Assembly (NCBI GenBank): GCA_934202095.1
Contig: CAKPXN010000016.1
Location: forward strand, 1 to 32,570
Reading direction: 5' to 3'
DNA from: an uncultured Veillonella sp.
GTDB taxonomy: Bacteria > Bacillota > Negativicutes > Veillonellales > Veillonellaceae
DNA length: 32,570 nt
Below are positions 8,124 to 14,959 of the stretch, one piece after another. Both the position numbers and the translations under genes were made by a program. How positions within the stretch are numbered: the first letter of the stretch is position 1; each line of letters starts with the position of its first letter. Below the pieces are notes generated by a model. The model was not told where the DNA came from and made no database searches. It saw only the letters and a list, made by a program, of their open reading frames with translations.

Positions 8124-8152
8124 TTGTATATCCCGGCCCTCTCGTATATAAT
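8124..8152 (+). promoter_or_regulatory. Promoter of the sulfurtransferase gene
   Basis: TTGTAT (8124-8129), a 17-base spacer and a perfect TATAAT (8147-8152) lie about 50 bases before the start codon. The spacer is GC-rich (CCCGGCCCTC), which stands out in this AT-rich stretch. Confidence 0.65.
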
Positions 8153-8202
8153 GGTATTAACAGATTTGTATTTTTCGATATAATCACATGAAAGGAGTTA
8201 TT

Positions 8203-9018
8203 ATGTCTAATTTCATCACTCCTAACGAATTATTACCCATCATGGATGAGGTTATTATCCTTGATGCTAGAGGGTTTGAAGATTATAAACGCGGCCACAT
8301 CAAAGGTGCTTTTCCAGTAGATATCGATAAAGATTTGACAGGCCCTATCGGTGAACATGGAGGCCGTCATCCTTTGCCAGATATGGAACAATTAGCGAAA
8401 ACCTTTGAGACCTTTGGCATCAATGAAAACTCCAAGGTTGTTGTCTATGATTCGTGGATTTTCTTGGCCGGTCGTCTTTGGTGGACCTTGCGCTACATGG
8501 GCCTTAAGGATGTTCGCGTTTTATCTGGTGGTATTGAACGGTGGGTTAAAGAAGGTCATTTGTTGACCAAGGATCCTACGCCTTTGCCTACTGAGCCAAC
8601 GACATTCAACTATACCTTACAAACAGATATGACCATGAGTCGTAATGAGGTGTTGGAGGCAAGTAAGTCCGGTTCTCATGTTATCGTCGATGCCCGTGCT
8701 CCAGAACGCTATGATGGTTCTGTAGTAGATACGATGGATGGCATGACAGGCCATATTCCAGGTGCTGTTAATCATTTTTATGAAAGTGGTTATACATCGG
8801 AAGGTCCACGCTCTATTAAGGACTTAGAAAATGAGTTCTATAATGAAATCTATCAACAAAAACCTGTCGTTACTTATTGTGGTTCCGGTGTTACCGCATG
8901 TAACGCTCTACTTGTTATGAGCGAAGCAGGTCTTAACTCTGCATTATATGTAGGCAGTTCCAGCGATTGGGTAACCTATGATGAATTCCCAATTCAAACG
9001 GGGGTCGAAACATTATGA
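8203..9018 (+). CDS. sseA: Sulfurtransferase, two rhodanese domains (3-mercaptopyruvate/thiosulfate type)
   Basis: A 271-aa cytoplasmic enzyme that transfers sulfane sulfur to thiol acceptors. The ATG at 8188 is rejected because the AAAGGAG site (8191-8197) lies inside that extension and points to ATG 8203. There are two tandem rhodanese domains: the N-terminal one (about residues 5-120) has YDSWIFLAGR where the active Cys would be and is non-catalytic. The C-terminal one carries the active loop CGSGVTA with Cys226. The CGSGVT form is the one usual in mercaptopyruvate sulfurtransferases; thiosulfate enzymes more often have CRKGVT. The following small membrane-protein gene overlaps its stop by 4 bases (ATGA). 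Preference between thiosulfate and mercaptopyruvate is an inference from the loop. Confidence 0.88.
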   Translation: MSNFITPNELLPIMDEVIILDARGFEDYKRGHIKGAFPVDIDKDLTGPIGEHGGRHPLPDMEQLAKTFETFGINENSKVVVYDSWIFLAGRLWWTLRYMGLKDVRVLSGGIERWVKEGHLLTKDPTPLPTEPTTFNYTLQTDMTMSRNEVLEASKSGSHVIVDARAPERYDGSVVDTMDGMTGHIPGAVNHFYESGYTSEGPRSIKDLENEFYNEIYQQKPVVTYCGSGVTACNALLVMSEAGLNSALYVGSSSDWVTYDEFPIQTGVETL

Positions 9019-9251
9019 GAATGTTAAACCATATTTTATCGGTCGTTGCTTTTGCTTATTTATGCTATCATTTGTATACTTACGGACCTGGCCTATTCAA
9101 CGTAACGGTGATGATTATCTTCCTCTTATCCGTTGTGGCCAATTACTTTAGATATCGTAAGGAAAATGAAATGAAAGCCAATGAAGCATCGAGACAAGCT
9201 CGTGCTCAGGCTAAGCATGATCGTAAACATAAACGTGCTCGTGAAAGCTAG
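9015..9251 (+). CDS. Small two-helix membrane protein with basic tail
   Basis: A 78-aa protein I do not recognise. Residues about 5-20 and 28-45 are hydrophobic and could form a membrane hairpin; the last 35 residues are strongly basic and polar (RYRKENEMK, KHDRKHKRARES) and should face the cytoplasm. Its ATG overlaps the sulfurtransferase stop codon as ATGA, so translation is probably coupled; an in-frame ATG two codons later is an alternative start. Its stop codon TAG lies in the middle of an 18-bp perfect palindrome. No function is proposed. Confidence 0.7.
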   Translation: MRMLNHILSVVAFAYLCYHLYTYGPGLFNVTVMIIFLLSVVANYFRYRKENEMKANEASRQARAQAKHDRKHKRARES

Positions 9252-9258
9252 CTTTCAC
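9241..9258. repeat. 18-bp perfect palindrome over a stop codon
   Basis: GTGAAAGCTAGCTTTCAC is its own reverse complement and includes the TAG of the small membrane protein. As RNA it could form a hairpin of 7 bp with a minimal loop; no T-run follows, so it is not a standard terminator. A similar imperfect copy (GTGAAAGCTTAGCTTCA) occurs at 10064-10080, on the other side of the exonuclease gene. Confidence 0.6.
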
Positions 9259-9296
9259 AAAGAATATTGTATATAAATACCTAATAAGGAGTATCA

Positions 9297-10052
9297 ATGA
9301 AATTAATATCTTGGAATGTCAATGGATTACGTGCAGCCGTAACAAAGGGCTTTATCGATTCCTTTAACGAATTAGATGCGGACATTTTCTGTTTGCAAGA
9401 AACAAAATTGCAGCCTCATCAAATTGAACTAGAATTACCAGGCTATGAACAGTTTTGGAATAGTGCAGTGAAAAAAGGTTATAGTGGAACTGCTGTATTT
9501 ACACGCATTAAACCAATTAATGTGACTAATGGTATTGGCATTGAAGAACATGACCAAGAAGGTCGTGTTATTACTGCGGAATACGATAATTTTTATCTCG
9601 TTTGCTGCTATACGCCAAATAGTCAACGTGAACTAGCTCGTCTAGACTATCGTATGACTTGGGAAGATGCGTTCCGTGCATATCTATTAGAATTGGATAA
9701 AAAGAAACCGGTTATCCTCTGTGGTGACCTCAATGTGGCCCACAATGAAATCGATTTGAAAAATCCTAAAACAAATCGCAAGAACGCTGGCTTCTCTGAC
9801 GAAGAACGGGCTAAGATGACAGAATTGTTGGAATCTGGTTTTACCGATACATTCCGTTACTTGTATCCTGATGCGGTTGATGAATATAGCTGGTGGTCCT
9901 ACATGGGCAAGGCGCGCGACAGAAACGTGGGATGGAGAATTGACTACTTTATTACATCTAAACGCTTAGACGACAAGATTAAAGAGGCCAAAATCCATCA
10001 ACAAATCTTTGGCAGTGATCATTGTCCAGTGGAACTCGATATTGAATTATAA
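9297..10052 (+). CDS. xth: Exodeoxyribonuclease III (AP endonuclease)
   Basis: A 251-aa base-excision repair enzyme of the ExoIII/APE1 family, which cuts the backbone 5' of abasic sites and trims 3' ends. The landmarks are all present: WNVNGLRA at the N-terminus (catalytic Asn), LQETKLQ (metal-binding Glu), YSGTAVFT, CGDLNVAH (Asp/Asn pair), the NPKTNRKNAGFSDEER loop, YSWWSYMGKARDRNVGWRIDYF, and the terminal GSDHCPVELDI with the catalytic Asp-His. Length is that of the short bacterial form. ATG follows TAAGGAG by 6 bases. It is flanked by palindromes and sits between the sulfurtransferase cluster and queC, with no evident functional link to either. Confidence 0.95.
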   Translation: MKLISWNVNGLRAAVTKGFIDSFNELDADIFCLQETKLQPHQIELELPGYEQFWNSAVKKGYSGTAVFTRIKPINVTNGIGIEEHDQEGRVITAEYDNFYLVCCYTPNSQRELARLDYRMTWEDAFRAYLLELDKKKPVILCGDLNVAHNEIDLKNPKTNRKNAGFSDEERAKMTELLESGFTDTFRYLYPDAVDEYSWWSYMGKARDRNVGWRIDYFITSKRLDDKIKEAKIHQQIFGSDHCPVELDIEL

Positions 10053-10099
10053 TATGTGATATGGTGAAAGCTTAGCTTCATATATAGATATTAACGTAT

Positions 10100-10125
10100 A
10101 AAGCCTCATCTACGGATGAGGCTTT
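10100..10125 (+). terminator. Hairpin between xth and queC (terminator or attenuator)
   Basis: AAAGCCTCATC (10100-10110) pairs perfectly with GATGAGGCTTT (10115-10125) around a TACG tetraloop. The T-run is only three bases, and the queC ribosome binding site (AAGGAGG) starts 5 bases later. It probably ends xth transcription at least in part and insulates or attenuates queC. Confidence 0.65.
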
Positions 10126-10139
10126 CATAAGGAGGAACG

Positions 10140-10829
10140 ATGGCACAAAAGCAAAAAGCCGTTGTATTATTTAGCGGCGGCGTAGATAGCACAACATGTT
10201 TAGCGCTCGCCATTGAGCGATTTGGCAAAGAAAATGTGGTGCCCTTATCCATACAATACGGTCAAAAACATAGTAAGGAACTAGAGGCTGCGGCCAACGT
10301 ATTAGCATACTATGGCATAGAAGGTAAGACGATGGATGTAACAAAATTGTTTGCATTCAGTAACTCATCTTTATTGAAACAGTCCACAGAGGACGTTCCT
10401 ACCGGTTCCTATAAGGAACAACAAGATGAACATGGGGAAGGACCCGTTAGCACTTATGTGCCATTTAGAAATGGCCTGTTTCTATCCGCTGCGGCATCTT
10501 TAGCACTATCCCTCGATTGCGGCTATATCTACTACGGCGCCCATGCTGATGATGCGGCCGGCAATGCATACCCAGACTGCACAGAAACATTCTACACATC
10601 CATGGGTAATGCCATCTTTGAAGGTTCCGGTAAAGAATGCTCCCTTGAAGCACCATTCATCAATAACAACAAAGCCGACGTAGTTCGTGAAGGCCTACGA
10701 CTAGGCGTGCCGTACCAACTCACCTGGTCCTGCTACGAAGGTGGCGACCGCCCATGCGGCCACTGCGGCACCTGCATCGACCGCCAAGAAGCCTTCCGCG
10801 CAAACGGAATAGAAGATCCGGCAAATTAG
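10140..10829 (+). CDS. queC: 7-cyano-7-deazaguanine (preQ0) synthase QueC
   Basis: A 229-aa enzyme that converts 7-carboxy-7-deazaguanine to preQ0 with ATP and ammonia, a step in queuosine biosynthesis. The PP-loop SGGVDS is at residues 12-17, followed by a conserved YGQKHSKEL. YVPFRNGLFLSAAASLA, YYGAHADDAAGNAYPDC and the C-terminal zinc-binding cysteine cluster SCYEGGDRPCGHCGTC complete the family pattern. ATG 10140 has AAGGAGG 5 bases upstream. The gene for a QueT-type transporter of queuosine precursors lies 484 bases downstream, behind a possible preQ1 riboswitch, so the cell may both make and salvage precursors. The other genes of the pathway (queD, queE) are not in the window. Confidence 0.96.
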   Translation: MAQKQKAVVLFSGGVDSTTCLALAIERFGKENVVPLSIQYGQKHSKELEAAANVLAYYGIEGKTMDVTKLFAFSNSSLLKQSTEDVPTGSYKEQQDEHGEGPVSTYVPFRNGLFLSAAASLALSLDCGYIYYGAHADDAAGNAYPDCTETFYTSMGNAIFEGSGKECSLEAPFINNNKADVVREGLRLGVPYQLTWSCYEGGDRPCGHCGTCIDRQEAFRANGIEDPAN

Positions 10830-10989
10830 TTGTTCGCCCTTTGGCGGACTAATGTTAGCATACCGTAAAGAATGCAATTGAGCATAAACCGCTATGCAGT
10901 AGAATTGATTGCTTTCGCAGAGCGACTTTAGTAGGTCAAGGCCTTCTTCTCCTAGAACTTGCTAGCTTTGTAGTTTTTAGCCTTTCGAG
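10830..10989 (+). other. Non-coding stretch after queC, no recognised feature
   Basis: This part of the 484-base gap holds no plausible gene. A hairpin overlapping the queC stop (TTAGT..TCGCC with GGCGGACTAA, 10826-10852) could terminate queC but has a 3-base bulge and no T-run. Short inverted repeats such as GCAT/ATGC recur, suggesting that it may belong to the structured element that follows. Confidence 0.4.
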
Positions 10990-11138
10990 TACGTGGATGG
11001 AAAATCATAGCTTATGATTGTCATACGTATAGAGTGAGGTTGACTAGGTCCTTCCCAAAACGACTTTGGCCCTGCGAAGGCCGTAGGCCGAAGTCAGACC
11101 CGGCCGGTGGAGGCTTTGGGGAGGACCTAGTCGGCCTC
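10990..11138 (+). ncRNA. Large GC-rich hairpin element, candidate structured RNA or palindromic repeat
   Basis: Two adjacent foldable units. The first (10990-11029) pairs TACGT, ATG and AATCATA with TATGATT, CAT and ACGTA, leaving a 2-base bulge. The second has a 24-bp outer helix, 11036-11059 with 11115-11138. It includes the uninterrupted GACTAGGTCCT/AGGACCTAGTC and encloses an inner 10-bp helix, 11062-11071 with 11086-11095. Every non-Watson-Crick position (three in the outer helix, one in the inner) is a G-U wobble when the plus strand is read as RNA, which favours a plus-strand transcript. It is far more GC-rich than its surroundings. I recognise no known RNA class. A MITE-like or REP-like interspersed palindrome is the main alternative. 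Confidence 0.5.
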
Positions 11139-11145
11139 TACTTTA

Positions 11146-11174
11146 TTGCGATAGCAGTAAATATATGATATTAT
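11146..11174 (+). promoter_or_regulatory. Promoter for the queT leader
   Basis: TTGCGA (11146-11151), a 17-base spacer and TATTAT (11169-11174). The predicted start near 11181 places the aptamer-like fold and the terminator at 11264-11293 in the 5' leader of queT. The promoter lies immediately downstream of the large hairpin element. Confidence 0.6.
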
Positions 11175-11206
11175 AGACGTGTTGCCGAAAGGCCGAAAAC
11201 TACATA

Positions 11207-11293
11207 AGACAGTTTGAAACCATCCTGTCTCTAAACAAAACTACGGAAAACATAAGCCCATTCGAGCATGGTAGTTTTGCCATGCTCTTTTTT
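11207..11293 (+). promoter_or_regulatory. Candidate preQ1-I-like riboswitch with terminator
   Basis: AGACAG (11207-11212) pairs with CTGTCT (11225-11230) around the 12-base loop TTTGAAACCATC. An A-rich tail, CTAAACAAAACTACGG (11231-11246), follows. A short stem, a loop with ACC and an A-rich tail ending near ACUA or AAGG is the layout of class I preQ1 aptamers. Within the tail, CAAAACTAC (11236-11244) is perfectly complementary to GTAGTTTTG (11271-11279) in the loop of the downstream terminator, offering an antiterminator. Bound preQ1 would tie up the tail and allow termination before queT. The pseudoknot pairing is not obvious to me, so the class remains a proposal. Confidence 0.5.
11264..11293 (+). 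terminator. Leader terminator upstream of queT
   Basis: GAGCATGG (11264-11271) and CCATGCTC (11280-11287) form a perfect 8-bp stem with an 8-base loop, followed by six T residues. It sits between the promoter and the queT start, so it must be conditional for queT to be expressed. Confidence 0.85.
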
Positions 11294-11313
11294 ATTGAAA
11301 AGGAGGTGAGTGC

Positions 11314-11805
11314 ATGATTTCTACACGAAAATTGACTATTTCTGCTATGGTAGTAGCATTGTATATCGTTCTTATTTATCTAACTCAAGGTATTTCCTTT
11401 GGGGCGTACCAAATTCGTATAGCCACATCTTTATATGCACTTGCTTATGCCTTTCCGTTCTTAATCGTTCCTATGGGCATAGGTAACCTCATTTCTAATT
11501 TCTTGTTCGGTGGCCTTGGCATCCTTGATATGGTAGGTGGCTTTGGCGTTGGTATTTTGACGACCGGTATCATCGTATTGATGCGCCGCGCTGGACTTAG
11601 CGCGTGGTGGGCGATGCTGCCAATCATCTTAGTACCTGCATTATGCGTGCCATTGTGGCTTAGTCCACTCGTAGGCGTGCCGTACTGGGCATTAGTGATC
11701 AATTTATTGGTTGGTCAAACGATTCCTGGTATTGTAGGGGCTACATTGGTGAAAGCCCTTGCATCTCGCCGTACAGTGGCTGCGTTGATGAACGCCATTA
11801 AATAA
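11314..11805 (+). CDS. queT: QueT-family transporter of queuosine precursors
   Basis: A 163-aa integral membrane protein with about five hydrophobic segments, starting RKLTISAMVVALYIVLIYL. GISFGAYQIRIATSLYALAYAFPFLIVPMGIGNLISN is typical of QueT proteins, the substrate-specific S-components proposed to import preQ0/preQ1 or queuine with a shared ECF energy module. GGLGILDMVGGFGVG and a C-terminal PGIVG motif complete it. ATG 11314 has an optimal AAGGAGGTGA site 5 bases upstream. Its leader carries a terminator and a preQ1-like fold, consistent with feedback by the imported compound, and queC lies upstream. Family membership is from pattern recognition; the exact substrate is unproven. Confidence 0.85.
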   Translation: MISTRKLTISAMVVALYIVLIYLTQGISFGAYQIRIATSLYALAYAFPFLIVPMGIGNLISNFLFGGLGILDMVGGFGVGILTTGIIVLMRRAGLSAWWAMLPIILVPALCVPLWLSPLVGVPYWALVINLLVGQTIPGIVGATLVKALASRRTVAALMNAIK

Positions 11806-11823
11806 CTATATAGCATATAATAT

Positions 11824-11861
11824 AAAAGGACTGACTTTCACAATGGAAAGCCAGTCCTTTT
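11824..11861. terminator. Bidirectional terminator between queT and gdhA
   Basis: AAAAGGACTG followed by CTTTC pairs with GAAAG and CAGTCCTTTT, a long stem with one A/C mismatch and a 6-base loop (ACAATG). A- and T-runs on both sides suit the convergent genes. Confidence 0.85.
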
Positions 11862-11888
11862 ACTATATGAAATTGTTGGAGAATAACC

Positions 11889-13145
11889 TTAGCAATTGTA
11901 GCCGCGAAGTGTTGTTTCGATGACAAGTCGTTCGAGGGCTACCATGTATGCAGCTAGGCGAGGGGCTACATTGTATTTTTGTTGCATTTGCCATACTGCT
12001 TCAAAGCTATTTTGCATATTTCTAGTGAGGCGTTCATTTACCTCTTCGAGAGACCAGTAGAAGCCAGCTTTGTTTTGTACCCATTCATAGTAGGATACAA
12101 CTACGCCACCACCATTAGCGAGTACGTCAGGAATGATATCGATGCCTTTTTCAAAGAAGTATTTATCCGCATCATTTGTAGTTGGACCGTTCGCACCTTC
12201 TAAGATAATCTTAGCGCGTACATTTTCCATATTGTCCTTGTTAAGTTGATTTTCAAGGGCTGCTAGGTAAAGAATATCTACATCTTGGGCTAATAATTCT
12301 TGACCAGTAATGGTTGTCATGCCTGGTTCGGAGTAACCAACCAAGGAACGACCGTGAGAATTAGCGTATTCATACGCTTTTTCAACATCGAGACCATTTG
12401 GATTGTATAGATTAACAGCTACGTCGCCGATAGCTACAACCTTAGCACCCGCTTCTGCGATGAGGCGAGCACCTACGGAACCTACATTACCGAAACCTTG
12501 AACGGCAACAGTCATATTTTTAATATCTAAGCCTTTTTTAGCTAAATAGCATTGCAATGCGATAAGGCAACCGCGACCTGTGGCTTCGTTACGGCCTAGG
12601 GAACCGCCTACTTCGATAGGTTTGCCTGTAACGATACCTGGGCTCCATTCGCCTTTTAATGTGCTATATTCATCAGCAATCCAGCTCATGATTTGTGCAT
12701 TCGTATTTACGTCTGGTGCGGGAACGTCGGTATTAACGCCGATGATAGGCGCAATGCGACGTACAAAGTTGCGTGTTAACCGTTCTAATTCGCGAGGATT
12801 CAATGTTTTAGGGTCAACCTTGATACCGCCCTTACCGCCACCATAAGGGATATTGGCGATAGCATTTTTTATAGTCATCCAAGCAGCTAATGCGCGCACT
12901 TCGTTTTCATCAGAGTCGGGGTGGAAACGTAGGCCACCCTTTGCACTGCCACGCAATGTGGAGTGTTGGCAACGATAGCCTTCATATACGCGGACTTCGC
13001 CATTATCTAGTTGGAGTGGAACGGATACCTTTAGTTCCCGTTCTGGATGGCGTAGCACTTCATAATCATTTCTTGTATAGCCCAGCTTTTCGGCCGCTAC
13101 ATCAAGTGTGTTTAACATGTTTTCATAGGGATTATAGTTTTGCAT
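11889..13145 (-). CDS. gdhA: Glutamate dehydrogenase (Glu/Leu/Phe/Val dehydrogenase family)
   Basis: A 418-aa oxidoreductase that interconverts glutamate and 2-oxoglutarate plus ammonia. The open frame extends to 13214, but ATG 13145 is chosen because AGGAGG (complement of 13153-13158) lies 7 bases before it and the length then equals that of RocG/GudB-type enzymes. The substrate domain shows GYRCQHSTLRGSAKGGLR and PYGGGKGGIKVDP with the catalytic lysine; AWMTIKNA and TDVPAPDVNT follow. The dinucleotide domain shows VQGFGNVGSVGA and later EGANGPTT and PDVLANGGGVVVSYYEW. It is monocistronic, downstream of a terminator that separates it from the alanine symporter, which lies on the same strand. 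NAD versus NADP use is not certain from sequence. Confidence 0.94.
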   Translation of the reverse strand: MQNYNPYENMLNTLDVAAEKLGYTRNDYEVLRHPERELKVSVPLQLDNGEVRVYEGYRCQHSTLRGSAKGGLRFHPDSDENEVRALAAWMTIKNAIANIPYGGGKGGIKVDPKTLNPRELERLTRNFVRRIAPIIGVNTDVPAPDVNTNAQIMSWIADEYSTLKGEWSPGIVTGKPIEVGGSLGRNEATGRGCLIALQCYLAKKGLDIKNMTVAVQGFGNVGSVGARLIAEAGAKVVAIGDVAVNLYNPNGLDVEKAYEYANSHGRSLVGYSEPGMTTITGQELLAQDVDILYLAALENQLNKDNMENVRAKIILEGANGPTTNDADKYFFEKGIDIIPDVLANGGGVVVSYYEWVQNKAGFYWSLEEVNERLTRNMQNSFEAVWQMQQKYNVAPRLAAYMVALERLVIETTLRGYNC

Positions 13146-13243
13146 ATAAATTCCTCCTGATAATTCAGAATCAATGGATCGTTTAAATGTCTTGCTATTT
13201 ATTGTATTCGACATGGACGAATCAATACCCTACATACAATGTT

Positions 13244-13260
13244 AACTATATTCTATAGTT
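13244..13260. repeat. Inverted repeat upstream of gdhA
   Basis: AACTATA-TTC-TATAGTT has perfect 7-bp arms around a 3-base centre, about 100 bases before the gdhA start and within the likely promoter region. It could be an operator, or could overlap the -10 region; no clear promoter hexamers were assigned. Confidence 0.35.
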
Positions 13261-13291
13261 GGATTTGATTGTAAATAGTTATAGATTTCAC

Positions 13292-13328
13292 AAAAAATAG
13301 GGCCCTTATTCCAAAGAATAAAGACCCT
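13292..13328 (-). terminator. Terminator of the alanine symporter gene
   Basis: On the minus strand AGGGTCTTTATTC-TTTG-GAATAAGGGCCCT folds into a TTATTC/GAATAA stem plus an AGGG/CCCT stem separated by a 3x3 internal loop. Six T residues follow (A-run at 13292-13297 on the plus strand). Confidence 0.75.
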
Positions 13329-13343
13329 AAAAATCGGTATATA

Positions 13344-14804
13344 TTATTTTTCGATTGTATCTTCTACAGGTGTAGCAGGTACAGAGGAATCTGTAGTTTG
13401 CCCGTCGCCCCACCATACAATACCGAATGTATGATTAAGAACGGAGCGGTTAAATACTGGCGTATCGATACCGGCTTTACGTTGTTTGATGTAATCGTCA
13501 AGAGCAAGGCCTGCTGTACGACCCATGCGAACGATGGAGCTAATATTGGTTAATACCAAGAACGCCATGAATAAATCGGCCAAGTTCCATACAAGATCAA
13601 GGGAGGCGATAGAGCCTATGAATGTCATAAGGATTACACCGATACGGAATAAATGGAGACAATATTTTTTGTCTGTTAAGTGGCTGATGTTGATTTCACC
13701 ATAATAGTAGTTACCGATAAGGGAACTAAAGGAGAACATTACAATGAATACAGCAACAGCAGTAGGTGCCCAGGAACCGAGCTCTTGAGCTAGGTTGTGT
13801 TGAACAAGTGCTACACCAGTAAGACCTGTTGTGCTATAGTCGCCAACCATGAGAACGATGAAAGCAGATGCTGTACAAATAATGAATGTATCAAGGAATA
13901 CACCAAATGCTTGCACAAGACCTTGTTCTACTGGGTGATTAACAGCGGCTGTAGCGGCTGCATTTGGTACAGAACCTTCACCGGCTTCGTTGGAGAATAG
14001 GCCACGTTTAATACCGTTCATTACAGTAGCGCCTAATAGGCCGCCACCAGCTGCAGATGGTTCAAATGCAGATGTAACGATTGTATAGATTACATGAGGG
14101 AATTGGCTGATATTGGAGATGACTACGAATAAGGCCGTAGCAATGTAAAGAACAGCCATGATTGGAACGATAATTTCAGATGCTTTTGCAACGCGGTTAA
14201 TGCCACCAAAGATGATAAGACCTACAAGTACAGCTACAACAACACCAGTATAGGCTACATCAAAATCAAAAATTTGAAGGGATGCGGCTAATGTGTTGGC
14301 TTGTACAGAGTTGTAAATCCAGCCATAGGTAATGCTGATTAAAATAGCGAATAAAACAGCCAGGAATTTGTTGTTAAGACCATAGCGGATATAGTAGGCA
14401 GGACCGCCGTAGAAACCGCCTTTGGCAACTGGTTCCTTGTAAATTTGAGCTAGTGTACTTTCAATAAAGCCAGTAGCAGCACCGATAAGGGCGATAACCC
14501 ACATCCAGAACACGGCACCAGGACCACCGAGTACAACGGCAATAGCGATACCAGCGATGTTACCAACACCTACGCGAGATGCGGTACTAACGCAGAATGC
14601 TTGGAATGAGGATACATGGTTCTTTTCTGTTTTAGAACCTGCGCCAGAAGCGACAAGGCGAATCATTTCCTTAAACATGCGGATTTGGACGGCGCCAGTG
14701 GTCATCGTAAAGAATAGACCAGCACCGATGAGAATAAAGATGATCAAGTAGTTCCACAGGTAGGTATTGACCGTGGAGACTGCATCATTGAGTAGAGCTT
14801 CCAT
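13344..14804 (-). CDS. Alanine/glycine:cation symporter (AGCS family)
   Basis: A 486-aa inner-membrane protein with about ten or eleven hydrophobic segments that takes up alanine or glycine with Na+ or H+. GVGNIAGIAIAVVLGGPGAVFWMW, KGGFYGGPAYYIRYGL and FSNEAGEGSVPNAAATA are hallmark stretches of the AgcS/DagA family. The frame opens at GTG 14813, but that codon lies inside the AAAGGTGAG ribosome binding site, so ATG 14804 is preferred. The 3' end is followed by a terminator, and glutamate dehydrogenase lies beyond it on the same strand, a context of amino-acid use as carbon or nitrogen source. Alanine versus glycine cannot be separated here. Confidence 0.93.
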   Translation of the reverse strand: MEALLNDAVSTVNTYLWNYLIIFILIGAGLFFTMTTGAVQIRMFKEMIRLVASGAGSKTEKNHVSSFQAFCVSTASRVGVGNIAGIAIAVVLGGPGAVFWMWVIALIGAATGFIESTLAQIYKEPVAKGGFYGGPAYYIRYGLNNKFLAVLFAILISITYGWIYNSVQANTLAASLQIFDFDVAYTGVVVAVLVGLIIFGGINRVAKASEIIVPIMAVLYIATALFVVISNISQFPHVIYTIVTSAFEPSAAGGGLLGATVMNGIKRGLFSNEAGEGSVPNAAATAAVNHPVEQGLVQAFGVFLDTFIICTASAFIVLMVGDYSTTGLTGVALVQHNLAQELGSWAPTAVAVFIVMFSFSSLIGNYYYGEINISHLTDKKYCLHLFRIGVILMTFIGSIASLDLVWNLADLFMAFLVLTNISSIVRMGRTAGLALDDYIKQRKAGIDTPVFNRSVLNHTFGIVWWGDGQTTDSSVPATPVEDTIEK

Positions 14805-14845
14805 AAAACTCACCTTTCTTTAATAACACTATATAATTTGTATCT

Positions 14846-14854
14846 ATTGTACCA
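14846..14854 (-). promoter_or_regulatory. Extended -10 promoter of the symporter gene
   Basis: On the minus strand TGG-TACAAT forms an extended -10 element about 45 bases before the ATG at 14804. No clear -35 is seen. A second reading, TTGGTA with 16 bases to TATAGT, overlaps it. Confidence 0.4.
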
Positions 14855-14887
14855 AAAAATGAAATATTCTTCTATAGAATATAACAA

Positions 14888-14928
14888 ACACGCATACATA
14901 AATGCAATTTATATCTATGTATGCGTGT
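14888..14928 (-). terminator. Long hairpin downstream of the GntR gene
   Basis: ACACGCATACATA (14888-14900) and TATGTATGCGTGT (14916-14928) form a perfect 13-bp stem with a 15-base loop, 31 bases past the GntR stop codon. On the minus strand it is followed by TTTGTTATATTC, a weak T-rich tail. Terminator is the simplest reading. Confidence 0.65.
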
Positions 14929-14959
14929 AACAGGTATCCAATTATGTGATTATTATGTG

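Noticed and set aside
11036..11138. Integron attC site
   Set aside because: The large palindrome lacks the RYYYAAC/GTTRRRY ends and no integrase or cassette gene is nearby.
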